NCBI GenBank assembly: GCA_036946625.1
Contig: JAQIIU010000003.1
Location: 2,245,001 to 2,309,000, forward strand
Length of the DNA stretch: 64,000 nucleotides
Source: Methylorubrum populi
GTDB lineage: Bacteria > Pseudomonadota > Alphaproteobacteria > Rhizobiales > Beijerinckiaceae
Direction: 5' to 3'
The translations under genes were made by a program, and so were the position numbers. The notes beneath the pieces are model-generated. The model saw only the letters and a program-made list of their open reading frames with translations. It did no database searches and was not told the DNA's origin. This document shows positions 1-7,694 of this stretch, piece by piece; position 1 is the stretch's first letter, and each line of letters opens with the position of its first letter.

Positions 1-291
1 CGAGGCCGCGAGGCCGAAGGCCTGTCCCTTGTAGGGCAGGCGGCGCAGCACCGCGCCCGTGGCCGCGTCGGCCACGGTGATCGCGTGCCCGTCCGGATGG
101 CTGAGGAACACGAGGCCGCCGCCCGCCGCCACCGTGGCGGGCGCGCCCGCCACGGTGGCATGCCCCGCGACCTCGCCCGCCTCGATGCGCGCCACCTGCG
201 CCCCCTGCTGGCTCGCGACGTAGACCGCCGCGGCCCGCGCCGGCAGGCCGGCGAGCGCGAGGATCAGCGCGGCGAGGGCGGGGCGGATCAT
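1..291 (-). CDS. mxaE: MxaE-like secreted beta-propeller protein (partial, 3' end outside window)
   Basis: Only the first 97 codons are in the window. They start with a clear signal peptide (MIRPALAALILALAG, cleavage probably near ARAA). The sequence then looks like a YVTN-type beta-propeller (VYVASQQGAQVARIE, AITVADAATGAVLRRL). It follows mxaD by 28 bp on the same strand, the position of mxaE in the AM1 mxa operon. The name rests on this order plus the secreted beta-propeller look, not on a sequence comparison. Its biochemical role in methanol oxidation is not established. The ATG at 291 is preceded by a purine-rich stretch (gaggggagaggcacaa) that serves as ribosome binding site. Confidence 0.65.
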   Translation of the reverse strand, partial: MIRPALAALILALAGLPARAAAVYVASQQGAQVARIEAGEVAGHATVAGAPATVAAGGGLVFLSHPDGHAITVADAATGAVLRRLPYKGQAFGLAAS

Positions 292-304
292 TGTGCCTCT
301 CCCC

Positions 305-334
305 TCATTTGGACTTGCCTCATTTGGACTTGCC
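305..334. repeat. Perfect 15-bp tandem duplication over the mxaD stop codon
   Basis: The unit tcatttggacttgcc occurs at 305-319 and again at 320-334. On the minus strand each unit reads GGC AAG TCC AAA TGA, so the last codons and stop of mxaD exist twice in tandem. Only the upstream stop (320-322) is used. Confidence 0.9.
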
Positions 335-853
335 GCCCTCCACGGCCGCCTTCAGGCCCTTCAGGCCGTCCGAGAAGAACGTGTTCATCGCCGTCTTGCC
401 GGCCTCGTCGCTGAGATTCTCAGGCGGCTCGTTGCCGGTGTCGCCGCGATAGAACCGGCCCATCCACTCGACCTTGGAGCCGTCGCCCTCCGGGCTCACG
501 GTGAAGGTCGCCGAGTAGGAGGAGACCGGCAGCGCCTTCAGGTCCGGATCGGACATCCGGTAGGAATAGGTGTGATCCGCCGCCTTGTACTCGTCGAGGC
601 CCTCGGTGAGCTTGGCGCCGCTCTTGAAGATCAGCGTGCGGCTGTCGCCTTCCTTGGACCCGCCCCCTTCGGCCTTGTCGAGATCCGGATGCCACTTGCC
701 GATGCTGGCGAAATCGCCCGCCACCTTCCACACGGCGTCCGGGCTCGCCTTGATCGTGATCGACTGGGAGACCTTCTGCGGGGTCGGCCCGTGGGCGAGC
801 GCGGCGGTCGCGGCGAGCGCGAGCGGCAGGGCGAGGAGGGACAGACGCATCAT
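320..853 (-). CDS. mxaD: MxaD, periplasmic methanol oxidation protein (SRPBCC fold)
   Basis: A protein of 177 residues with an N-terminal signal peptide (MMRLSLLALPLALAATAALA) followed by a START/SRPBCC-type polyketide-cyclase-like domain (SITIKASPDAVWKVAGDF ... IGKWHPDLDKAEGGG). MxaD is a periplasmic 17 kDa protein that in AM1 assists electron transfer between methanol dehydrogenase and cytochrome cL. The start is the first of two adjacent ATGs (853). The mxaL stop at 850-852 overlaps it (ATGA), so translation is probably coupled. The 3' end lies in a 15-bp tandem duplication that doubles the stop codon. Confidence 0.92.
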   Translation of the reverse strand: MMRLSLLALPLALAATAALAHGPTPQKVSQSITIKASPDAVWKVAGDFASIGKWHPDLDKAEGGGSKEGDSRTLIFKSGAKLTEGLDEYKAADHTYSYRMSDPDLKALPVSSYSATFTVSPEGDGSKVEWMGRFYRGDTGNEPPENLSDEAGKTAMNTFFSDGLKGLKAAVEGGKSK

Positions 854-1905
854 GACATCCTGCTGGGGGTGAAGGGGATCGTGCGGGCGCGCAGCGCGCC
901 GGCGAGGAAGACGGCGAGCACAAGGGCGAGCGCCGCCGCGCCGAGGAAGGGGCGCAGGTCGAGCCGGCCGGGCAGCGGCCGCGGCGTGGCGGCCGCGAGG
1001 AGGGGCGCGCGAAGGCCGCCCGGCCCGTCGAGATGGGCGTAGGCAAGGCCGGTCTGGGCTGCCAGCGCCTTCAGATGCGGTTCGCGTACCGAGGAGAGAT
1101 GCTCCTCGCCCCGGGCCGCGGCGCCGCCGAAGGGCGCGTTGCGCGGGTTGTAGCCCTCGCGCGATTCCGCGTCGGCCGGCGGCGGGCCGAAGCGGTTCTC
1201 CTGCTGCACGTCGGTCTCGGCGTAGAAGCCGGTCTCGCGGCCGCGATCGTCGAATTTCGGGATCGGGGAGAGACCGTAGCCGCCCGCGCCGAGGATCAGG
1301 CCGCGCACCGCACCCACCTTGCCCTCGAACGGCGGAATGCCGTTGGCGGGCAGCGGCGGCGTCTCCTGGCCGTCGGTGATGAACAGGAGGTCGGTGTCGA
1401 GTTCGCCGGCCATGGCGACGGCCCGATGCAGGCCGGAGGCCACGCGGCTGTCGCCCTCCCAGGCCATGCGCCAATCGATCGCCGCGATCGCCCCGTCGAG
1501 CGGGGCGAAATCGGCGCAGACCTCGATCGGCGTGAACAGCAGGAACGGCCGCCGCTCGGTGAACAGACCGAGCGCGAGGCGCGAGCCGCAGGGCAGCTCG
1601 GGGATCAGCCCGCGCAAGGCCGCCTTGGCGATGTCGAGCCGGCTCGCCGGGCGCCCGTCGAGCGTATAGTCGCGCACGTTCATACTGCCGGTGATGTCGA
1701 CCACGGCGAGCACCGAGACGCCCGAGCGGGTGAGCGGCAGCGGCGGCACGAGGATCGCGAGCACCGCGAGTCCCAGCGCGGCGGCGAGCGCCTGGAAGCG
1801 ACGGTCGCGCAGGTTTTTTCCGAACGGGAGTGCGGCCCACAGGCCGGAGGCCGGTTTCATGGCCCGCTCGTTCATGGTCCCCTGGTTCATGGTCCCCTGG
1901 TTCAT
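850..1905 (-). CDS. mxaL: MxaL, von Willebrand factor A-domain protein of MDH maturation
   Basis: A protein of 351 residues: one N-terminal membrane segment (FQALAAALGLAVLAILVPPL), a vWA domain with a MIDAS-like motif DITGSM (threonine in place of the first serine of DxSxS) and TDGQE, and a C-terminal membrane segment (FLGAAALALVLAVFLAG). mxaA, mxaK and mxaL are known to be needed for calcium insertion into methanol dehydrogenase. The ATG at 1905 overlaps the mxaK stop (ATGA), which favours it over three more in-frame ATGs at 1890, 1875 and 1860. These ATGs arise from a 15-bp tandem repeat that encodes MNQGT twice and then MNERA. Confidence 0.9.
   Translation of the reverse strand: MNQGTMNQGTMNERAMKPASGLWAALPFGKNLRDRRFQALAAALGLAVLAILVPPLPLTRSGVSVLAVVDITGSMNVRDYTLDGRPASRLDIAKAALRGLIPELPCGSRLALGLFTERRPFLLFTPIEVCADFAPLDGAIAAIDWRMAWEGDSRVASGLHRAVAMAGELDTDLLFITDGQETPPLPANGIPPFEGKVGAVRGLILGAGGYGLSPIPKFDDRGRETGFYAETDVQQENRFGPPPADAESREGYNPRNAPFGGAAARGEEHLSSVREPHLKALAAQTGLAYAHLDGPGGLRAPLLAAATPRPLPGRLDLRPFLGAAALALVLAVFLAGALRARTIPFTPSRMS
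1861..1905 (-). repeat. Triplicated 15-bp unit at the mxaL start
   Basis: On the minus strand ATGAACCAGGGGACC is repeated twice exactly (1905-1876) and a third, diverged unit ATGAACGAGCGGGCC follows (1875-1861). Each repeat brings an in-frame ATG, and the exact copies bring a Shine-Dalgarno-like AGGGGA just upstream of the next ATG. Confidence 0.9.
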
Positions 1906-2537
1906 GGCCCGCCTCTGGGCTGGCCGGGGATGTCGGTCCAGATCTGCTTGGGCTCGGCCTTCAACTCGTCGCCGAACTTGCGATCGAATTCCGGAAAGTC
2001 GCGGATCAGGCGCGAGGCGACGTCGAAGTTGAACTTCGCGTCCCAGAAGTCCGGCCGGGCCTGGAGTGCCCGGCGGTAGTCCTGGCGGGCGAGCGTCACC
2101 TGCGGGCCCGCCTTGTCGAGTTCGCTGCGCTCGATCAGCAGGAAGGCCTGCCGGATGCGGGCATTGGCGACGATGTAGCGGGCCCGGGCCGAGGCCTCGG
2201 CCGCGCCGCGCCGGTCGAGGGTCTCGAGCAGCGGCTCGGCCTCGCCGAGACGGTCGCGGAAGGCCAGGAACTTCGTGCGCGCGACGAGGAGGGCGTCGGG
2301 GGCGTCCGGCGGGACGGCGATGTCGCGCCCGGCTTCCAGTTCGGCCATGGCCGCGTTGGTGCGCGTGTCGCGCCACGCGGAGAGGCCGAAGGCGGCAGCG
2401 GCCCCGAGCAGCAGGATCGGCAGCAGCACGAACAAGGCGGGACGCGCGGCGCGCCACCCTCGCGCCGCCCCGGCGCCGAGCCGGGCACGGAGAGAGGGGG
2501 ACGCGGAGGCCGCGTGGGCGAGGGCGGAGGGCATCAT
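1902..2537 (-). CDS. mxaK: MxaK, membrane-anchored MDH maturation protein
   Basis: A protein of 211 residues with a single N-terminal membrane anchor (ALFVLLPILLLGAAAAFGL) and a helical, periplasmic remainder rich in Ala, Arg and Leu that resembles a TPR-like fold (LARQDYRRALQARPDFWDAKFNFDVASRL). mxaK belongs to the mxaACKL group needed for assembly of active, calcium-loaded methanol dehydrogenase. The first of two tandem ATGs (2537) overlaps the mxaC stop at 2534-2536. Its own stop overlaps the mxaL start, so K and L are translationally coupled to C. Confidence 0.88.
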   Translation of the reverse strand: MMPSALAHAASASPSLRARLGAGAARGWRAARPALFVLLPILLLGAAAAFGLSAWRDTRTNAAMAELEAGRDIAVPPDAPDALLVARTKFLAFRDRLGEAEPLLETLDRRGAAEASARARYIVANARIRQAFLLIERSELDKAGPQVTLARQDYRRALQARPDFWDAKFNFDVASRLIRDFPEFDRKFGDELKAEPKQIWTDIPGQPRGGP

Positions 2538-3598
2538 GCGGCGGCCCTTCTCGGTGCGGCAGGAGCCGGATCGGCGGAGCGCGTTGCCGGCTCACGCGCG
2601 GGCTTACGCAAAAAATCGGTCTCCGCCAGCTTGGCGAGAACGAGGAGCAGCAGCCCCAGCGCGGCGAGCCCGTAGGCCCAGCCGGTGAGGTCGCGGCGGG
2701 GGCGCTCCTCGGTATAGGGGATCGGATCGCGCTCCAGGGCCTCGATCTGGCGCACGGCGTTCGCCACCGCCTCGGCGCCCTCCGCCTCGAAGGCGCGGTA
2801 GGACACGCCGAGGCTCTTGAAGAACAGGTCGAGATGGCGTTCCGGCGCCGCCTGGGGCGTGTCCTCGCCCGCGGGCTTGTCGTAGATCGAGGGCGAGCCC
2901 TTGGTGCGCAGGAACAGCCAGTAGAGATTGGGCCGCACCTTGGCGAACTCGGCGCGCAACTGCGCCTGGATGCGCGGGTCGATCACCGCCGCCCCGTCCG
3001 AGACCAGCAGCAGCGCCCGCGACACGCCCGGCGCGGCCGCCCCGAACTGCGACAGCGCCATGCCGAGCCCCCGGGCGACGTTGGTGTAGTCGAGGCCGGG
3101 GCGGTCGATGGCGGCGATCGCCGCGCGCACGGCGTCGTGCCGGTCGGTCATCGGCACGACCAGCATCGGCGCGGTCGAGAAGGCGGTGACGGCGAACTGG
3201 TCGTGGGCCCGCTCGCCGACGAAGTCGCGCAGGATGCGCCGGGAGGCGGCCGCCTTCGATTCCTCGGCGCCCGAGGGCTGCCGGCCGGCGAACGTCTCGT
3301 TCATGCTGCCCGAGCGGTCGATCAGCATCGAGACCTGCGCGCCGATGCCGATGCGGGTGATCCGCTCGCCGGCGCGGTAGGGCCCGGCCAGCGCCAGGAC
3401 GAGGCCGCCGATGGCCAGCATGCCGGCGACGGTCAGGGTGATCCGCAGGCCCGAGGAGAGCGGATCGTCGGGCGCGGCCGAGACCGACGAGACCGCGCTG
3501 CGCCGGGTGACGGACAGGATCAAAGGCAGCAGCGCCAGGGGCAGGAACCACAGCAGCCAGGGCGTGGCCGCGCCGAGGGGAGGGAGGATCGCCGCCAC
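2534..3598 (-). CDS. mxaC: MxaC, von Willebrand factor A-domain membrane protein
   Basis: A protein of 354 residues. N-terminal membrane segments (PWLLWFLPLALLPLILS and ITLTVAGMLAIGGLVLALAG) are followed by a vWA domain with a full MIDAS motif DRSGSM, LLLVSDGAA, and a C-terminal membrane segment (GWAYGLAALGLLLLVLA). I chose the GTG at 3598, 5 bp after the mxaA stop. The open frame continues upstream to 3739, but that part is antisense-like Arg/Pro-rich sequence overlapping mxaA. The gene belongs to the MoxR/vWA maturation module that inserts calcium into methanol dehydrogenase. Confidence 0.88.
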   Translation of the reverse strand: MAAILPPLGAATPWLLWFLPLALLPLILSVTRRSAVSSVSAAPDDPLSSGLRITLTVAGMLAIGGLVLALAGPYRAGERITRIGIGAQVSMLIDRSGSMNETFAGRQPSGAEESKAAASRRILRDFVGERAHDQFAVTAFSTAPMLVVPMTDRHDAVRAAIAAIDRPGLDYTNVARGLGMALSQFGAAAPGVSRALLLVSDGAAVIDPRIQAQLRAEFAKVRPNLYWLFLRTKGSPSIYDKPAGEDTPQAAPERHLDLFFKSLGVSYRAFEAEGAEAVANAVRQIEALERDPIPYTEERPRRDLTGWAYGLAALGLLLLVLAKLAETDFLRKPAREPATRSADPAPAAPRRAAA

Positions 3599-3602
3599 GG
3601 GA

Positions 3603-4568
3603 TCACGCGCTCCGCTCGACCGCGCCGAGGCGGCGCAGCAGCGCCTCCGCCTCGGGCAGGGGCAGCCGCGCCCCGGCCCCGGCGGTGTCGCGGCCGAAGA
3701 AGGCGAGGCGAGAGGCCGAGAAGAATTTTTCGAGTCCACCCGCCTGTCCCCTGAAGGCCGGATGGCGCCCCAGGAAGTCCGGCAGATCGTCGGCGAGCAC
3801 CCGGCGGCCGTCGGTCGCGTCGAGGCCGCGATGCAGGGCGAGCAGTGCCTCGCGGTACAGGGCTTCTCCCTGCGATTGTCGCTTCGCCCGACCGAGCGCC
3901 TTCAGGGCGAGCGCGAAAGGCCGGCCACGGCGACTTCCAAAAATCCACCATGCCCGGTCGTAGGCCAGCAGCAGCAGCGCCAGCACCGCGAGGCCGAGGA
4001 AGGCGGCGGCCGAGGCCAGCGCCGGCTGCGGATCGAGGCGCGGCGCCCGCCCGTCGGGCCGCAGATACTCGGCCGGGTCGTCGCGCCGCTCCGGCTGCAC
4101 CTCGCGCAAGGGCGAGACGCCGATCTTCCAGGCCGGCACCTGCGCCACCGCTGTGGTCGAGCCGTCGGCGCCGGGGCTCTCGATGGTGACGGGGAAGCCC
4201 GGCACTTCGAGGGTGCGGGCGTCGAGGGCGACGTAGAAATCCTGATAGGTCAGGCGCAGGCGGATCAGGTTCGAGCCGTCCGCCGCCCGGCTCTCCTCCG
4301 TCCGCACGTCCTTCAGGTCGAGCCAGTAGGCGACCGGGCCGGGCTTCGGCAGGGACGGGCGCTGCAGGGTGAAGTTCGGATCGGTGCGGATCTCGGCCTG
4401 CACCTGGACCAGATCGCCCTGGAAGTAGCCGAAGGCCCGCGGCGTGCGCAGCTCGACACCGCGCACCTGGGCGCAGGCGGGCCGGGACGCGGACAAGGAT
4501 GCCGACAGGGCGGCCAGGGTGAGAAGGGCGGCCAGCGCGAGCGGGGCTTTGAGGGGGAGCGCGCGCAT
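3603..4568 (-). CDS. mxaA: MxaA, periplasmic/membrane MDH maturation protein
   Basis: A protein of 321 residues with a signal peptide (MRALPLKAPLALAALLTLA, cleavage probably after ACAQ), a periplasmic beta-rich domain (GYFQGDLVQVQAEI, LIRLRLTYQDFYVAL), one membrane span (ALASAAAFLGLAVLALLLLAY) and a cytoplasmic helical tail. mxaA mutants of AM1 make methanol dehydrogenase lacking calcium, so MxaA is counted as a calcium-insertion factor. It lies 5 bp after mxaS and 4 bp before mxaC, within one operon. Confidence 0.9.
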   Translation of the reverse strand: MRALPLKAPLALAALLTLAALSASLSASRPACAQVRGVELRTPRAFGYFQGDLVQVQAEIRTDPNFTLQRPSLPKPGPVAYWLDLKDVRTEESRAADGSNLIRLRLTYQDFYVALDARTLEVPGFPVTIESPGADGSTTAVAQVPAWKIGVSPLREVQPERRDDPAEYLRPDGRAPRLDPQPALASAAAFLGLAVLALLLLAYDRAWWIFGSRRGRPFALALKALGRAKRQSQGEALYREALLALHRGLDATDGRRVLADDLPDFLGRHPAFRGQAGGLEKFFSASRLAFFGRDTAGAGARLPLPEAEALLRRLGAVERSA

Positions 4569-4573
4569 CGCTC

Positions 4574-5431
4574 TCACGTCGTCATCAGGTGGCGGCTCAG
4601 CGCTTCCGCGTCGAAGCGGTCGGCGAGCCGGAAGGGGGGGCGGGCGAAAGGCGCGCAGATCCGGCGCAGGGTCTCGACGCGCTCCGCCTCGCGGGCGATC
4701 CAACGTCGGCGCAAGGACGGGCGCAGGAAGACGAGCCGGCGCCCGGCGCCTTCGAGATCGTCGAGTTCCACGAGGCCCCAGGCCGGCAGATCCTCGGCCT
4801 CGGCGGAATCGGCGAGCAGCACCGGCGTCACGTCGTGCAGCGCCAGGGCGGCGAAGACCTCTTCGATCAGCGCCTCGGGCCAGCGGAAATCCGAGACGAG
4901 GAAGATCAGCTTCGGCCGCCCGGCGAGGCGGCGCGCCGCCTTCGGAAAACCTTCAGCGCCGCGGCCCTCGCAGGCCGCCTCGCCGAGGCGGGCGGCCGCC
5001 GCCTGGGCCGCGGCGCGGTGGCGGGTGGCGGGCAGGTACAGGTCGTCCCGCAGGGTGTCGTCGCAGGCGATCAGGCCGAAGCCGTCGCCGATCCGCGTCG
5101 CGGAGCGGGCGAGGCTCGCGCAGAAGGCGCCCGCCAGCCCGAGCCGGTCGGCGCGGCCGCGGAAGCGCATCGAGGCGGAGAGATCGACCAGCGCGTAGGT
5201 CTCGACCGGGCTGCGCGCCTCGAAGCGGCGCACGAACACGCCCTCGAACGGATCGCGCAAGGACGCGCGCAGGTCGATGCGGCGCGCGTCCGGCAGGCGC
5301 AGGAAGCTGACCTGATCGCGAAAGGTGCCGAGGCCGCCGGCATCGCGCCCCCGATGGGCGCCGACCCTGTGTCCGCCGGGCCGCCAGCGCGGCAGGTAGA
5401 CGATGTCGGCCCCGTCCTGCCGATCGCTCAC
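4574..5431 (-). CDS. mxaS: MxaS, DUF58/vWA-like protein
   Basis: A protein of 285 residues of the DUF58 type that accompanies MoxR ATPases. It has the arginine-rich N-terminal DUF58 signature (LRASLRDPFEGVFVRRFE) and a vWA-like MIDAS motif DLSASM. There is no signal peptide or membrane span, so it is probably cytoplasmic and works with MxaR. The start is GTG at 5431: the sequence GTGA overlaps the mxaR stop (5428-5430). A longer open frame exists to 6601 but it is an antisense shadow of mxaR. Its specific role in methanol dehydrogenase assembly is not settled. Confidence 0.88.
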   Translation of the reverse strand: MSDRQDGADIVYLPRWRPGGHRVGAHRGRDAGGLGTFRDQVSFLRLPDARRIDLRASLRDPFEGVFVRRFEARSPVETYALVDLSASMRFRGRADRLGLAGAFCASLARSATRIGDGFGLIACDDTLRDDLYLPATRHRAAAQAAAARLGEAACEGRGAEGFPKAARRLAGRPKLIFLVSDFRWPEALIEEVFAALALHDVTPVLLADSAEAEDLPAWGLVELDDLEGAGRRLVFLRPSLRRRWIAREAERVETLRRICAPFARPPFRLADRFDAEALSRHLMTT

Positions 5432-6459
5432 GGGGCGGGCACCGTCTCGAACACCGCCCGGATCAGGTCGGGCACGATCTGCGCGCGCCGCATCTCGTAG
5501 ACCGGTTCGAGGAAGACGCGGTGGGCCATCACCTCGGGGAAGACGGCGCGGACGTCCTCCGGCACCAGCCAGTCGCGGCCCTCCAGCCAGGCGCGGACGC
5601 GGGCGGCGCGCACGAGGAAGGCGACGCCGCGGGGCGAGGCGCCGCCCTGGATCACGCGGTCCATGTCGATGCCGGGGAGCCGAATGCCGGCGGGGCCGGG
5701 GCGCACCAGCGCCTCCCACAGCCCGACGACGTAGGCCTCGATCGCCGGCTCGGCCGAAATCGCGTGCTGAATCGCGCCGGCGATGGTGCCGATGCGGTCG
5801 TGGTCGAGCACGCCGGCCTCGACCTCTTCCATCAGCCGGTCGGTGTCGTGGAAGCGGGGATCGAACACCAGGGAGCGGCGGGCCTCCGTGTCGCGCGGCG
5901 CCTCCATGCCGATCTCCATCAGGAAGCGGTCGCGGGCGGCGGCCGGCAGTTCGAAGGTCTCCTCGCGCTCGACCCGGTTGCGGTCGGCGAAGACCTGGAG
6001 GTTGGGGAAGCGGTATTCGCGGTTGAAGGCGGTGACGCTGCGCTCGGCCATGATGCGCAGGAGCAGGGCGTGGACCTGGGGCCGGGCGCGGTTGATCTCG
6101 TTGAAGAAGAAGACCGACAGGTCCTCGGCCTGCCGCAGCACCGGGCCGGGCTCGACCCGCGGGCGGCCGTCCTCGCCGAGATAGGTGTGGTAGATCAGGT
6201 CGGTGGGCATCATGTCGACGGTGCCCTCGACGCGCTCGTAGGCGCCGCCGAGGCCCCGGGCGACCGCGCGCAGCAGCGTGGTCTTGCCGACGCCCACATC
6301 GCCTTCGAGCATGACGTGGCCGCGGGCGAAGATCGCGATGGTGAGGAGGCGGATCGCCCGTTCCTGGCCGACCACGGCCTTGGCGATCTCGCGCTCGAAG
6401 CGCGCGGCCGCCTCCCGCCAATCGGTGAGCATGGCGTCGCCGGGGCGCAGGGTGTTCAT
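5428..6459 (-). CDS. mxaR: MxaR, MoxR-family AAA+ ATPase
   Basis: A protein of 343 residues and founding-type member of the MoxR AAA+ family. It shows Walker A at 53-61 (GDVGVGKTT), Walker B with FFFNEINR, and the sensor region FADRNRVEREETFELP. MoxR ATPases act with vWA partners as metal-inserting or complex-assembling chaperones; here the partners are the adjacent MxaS, MxaC and MxaL. It is separated from mxaI by 181 bp filled with nested inverted repeats, and starts the tightly overlapping mxaRSACKLD block. The ATG at 6459 gives the usual family length. Confidence 0.93.
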   Translation of the reverse strand: MNTLRPGDAMLTDWREAAARFEREIAKAVVGQERAIRLLTIAIFARGHVMLEGDVGVGKTTLLRAVARGLGGAYERVEGTVDMMPTDLIYHTYLGEDGRPRVEPGPVLRQAEDLSVFFFNEINRARPQVHALLLRIMAERSVTAFNREYRFPNLQVFADRNRVEREETFELPAAARDRFLMEIGMEAPRDTEARRSLVFDPRFHDTDRLMEEVEAGVLDHDRIGTIAGAIQHAISAEPAIEAYVVGLWEALVRPGPAGIRLPGIDMDRVIQGGASPRGVAFLVRAARVRAWLEGRDWLVPEDVRAVFPEVMAHRVFLEPVYEMRRAQIVPDLIRAVFETVPAP

Positions 6460-6507
6460 TCGGCGGGTTGGCCTTTTTTGCTTTCGTGGGCGCTGCGCGC
6501 GTTCCCT

Positions 6508-6621
6508 TTCCCCTCTCGCGGGCGAGGGCTGGGAGAGGGGAGCGCCCGTTTCCGGATGGTGCGGAAACCGGCCCCTCTCCCGCCTCGCATCCGCGAGGCA
6601 CCCTCCCCCGCGAGAGGGGAG
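6508..6621. repeat. Nested multi-hairpin inverted repeat between mxaI and mxaR
   Basis: Four perfect stems are arranged as a cloverleaf. An outer 13-bp pair lies at 6510-6522/6607-6619 (cccctctcgcggg). Inside it are 10-bp gggagagggg/cccctctccc (6531-6540/6572-6581) enclosing gtttccg/cggaaac (6548-6554/6562-6568), and cctcgc/gcgagg (6583-6588/6593-6598). It has no coding frame of its own. It may be a repeat element, or an RNA structure that lowers read-through from mxaFJGI into mxaR. Confidence 0.85.
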
Positions 6622-6640
6622 GGCTTTCGCCCGGGGGGAT

Positions 6641-6931
6641 TCAGTTCGCCGAGATCTTGCTCACGTCGTACTCGAACTTGCCGGTCTTCTTGAAGTTCTC
6701 GACGCGCTTCTTGTTGCGCTCTTCCATCTGCTTGATGGAATCGGCCTGCTTGCTGAGCTCCTTCGGATCGTGCTTGGGATCGTACTTGGAGCCGGCGATC
6801 TTCTCGGGGAAGCCGGGCTTCGGCTCCCAGCAATTGCCCGCGGCCTTGCACTTGGTGCCGTCGTAGGCGAGCGCCGGGGCGGCGATCCCGGACAGGGCGA
6901 CGACCGCGGCGGCGATGAGAGTGGTCTTCAT
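6641..6931 (-). CDS. mxaI: MxaI, small (beta) subunit of methanol dehydrogenase
   Basis: A protein of 96 residues, the size of AM1 MxaI, with a signal peptide ending in PALA before YDGTKCKAAGNCWEP. The two cysteines of KCKAAGNC form the known intrasubunit disulfide of the mature beta subunit. The remainder is a lysine-rich helix (QMEERNKKRVENFKK) that packs along MxaF in the alpha2beta2 periplasmic enzyme. The start at 6931 has a good ribosome site (GGAGG about 7 nt upstream on the minus strand). It is 131 bp downstream of mxaG. Confidence 0.97.
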   Translation of the reverse strand: MKTTLIAAAVVALSGIAAPALAYDGTKCKAAGNCWEPKPGFPEKIAGSKYDPKHDPKELSKQADSIKQMEERNKKRVENFKKTGKFEYDVSKISAN

Positions 6932-6972
6932 GGTTTCCTCCATTTCTTGAGACGTGCTCTTCTCGGGAGTTG

Positions 6973-7000
6973 CTTGTCTTGGGACTCTTGTCTTGGGACT
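6973..7000. repeat. Perfect 14-bp tandem repeat in the mxaG-mxaI spacer
   Basis: cttgtcttgggact occurs at 6973-6986 and immediately again at 6987-7000. It lies in the transcribed leader between the mxaG stop (7063) and the mxaI start (6931) and is not coding. Confidence 0.9.
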
Positions 7001-7062
7001 TGGCGAGCGGCGTTTTCGCCCCCCCGATCGCGCCGGTCGACCCGGCCCGAACCCCGAAAGGA

Positions 7063-7653
7063 TCACTCCTCCAGCGGCTTGCACTGGCCCTTGGCGTCCT
7101 TCGGGATGACTTCGCCCTGCTTGTAGGGCGTGTAGGCTTTCTTCTGCTCGTCGTTGAGCCAGACCGCGTCCTGCTTCGGCCCGGTATAGAGGTGCCGGAT
7201 CCAGGCGATGGTCTGCAGCATCTCGTCGGGCGTCAGATTCTCGTTGTGCGGGCCCATCATGCCGTTGGCGCCGCCGAAGATCGTCGAGAACAGGCCGACA
7301 TCGGTCGTGTTCGACGGATAGGTCCAGTAATTGTCGTTGAGGCCCGGCCCGAGCTTGCCCTCGGCGAGGTGGCCGTGGCAGCCCGAGCAGGAGGTCGCGA
7401 ACAGACTCTCGCCGTTGCGCAGGCAGGACTTGTCGTCGATGTAGCTGTTCTCGCCGGTCTCGAAGAACTTCTTCACCGCCGGGGTGTCGCGACCGCCCTC
7501 CTTGCCCTGCGTCACGTCCAGCGTCTCGCCGGTCACGGTGTTGCGGAACGTCACGCCCGTTTGCGGGCCGGACTGCGGCTGCGCCAGGACGGGCAGGCTA
7601 CCGACGAGGGCGAGGCCGAGGAGGGCGGTTCCGATCTTTGTCCGGTTCATCAT
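7063..7653 (-). CDS. mxaG: MxaG, cytochrome cL (electron acceptor of MDH)
   Basis: A protein of 196 residues with an N-terminal signal peptide (cleavage near VLAQ) and a single c-type haem site CSGCH at 89-93. Met132 or Met133 (NGMMGPHNENL) is the likely sixth iron ligand. Cytochrome cL takes electrons from PQQ in methanol dehydrogenase and passes them to cytochrome cH in the periplasm. The start was set at 7653 (first of two adjacent ATGs), which matches the length of the AM1 protein. A further in-frame ATG at 7674 would add seven residues. Confidence 0.96.
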   Translation of the reverse strand: MMNRTKIGTALLGLALVGSLPVLAQPQSGPQTGVTFRNTVTGETLDVTQGKEGGRDTPAVKKFFETGENSYIDDKSCLRNGESLFATSCSGCHGHLAEGKLGPGLNDNYWTYPSNTTDVGLFSTIFGGANGMMGPHNENLTPDEMLQTIAWIRHLYTGPKQDAVWLNDEQKKAYTPYKQGEVIPKDAKGQCKPLEE

Positions 7654-7694
7654 CGTCTTGTTCTTGGTCCTCATCACGGAAGCGATCGGGCGGC

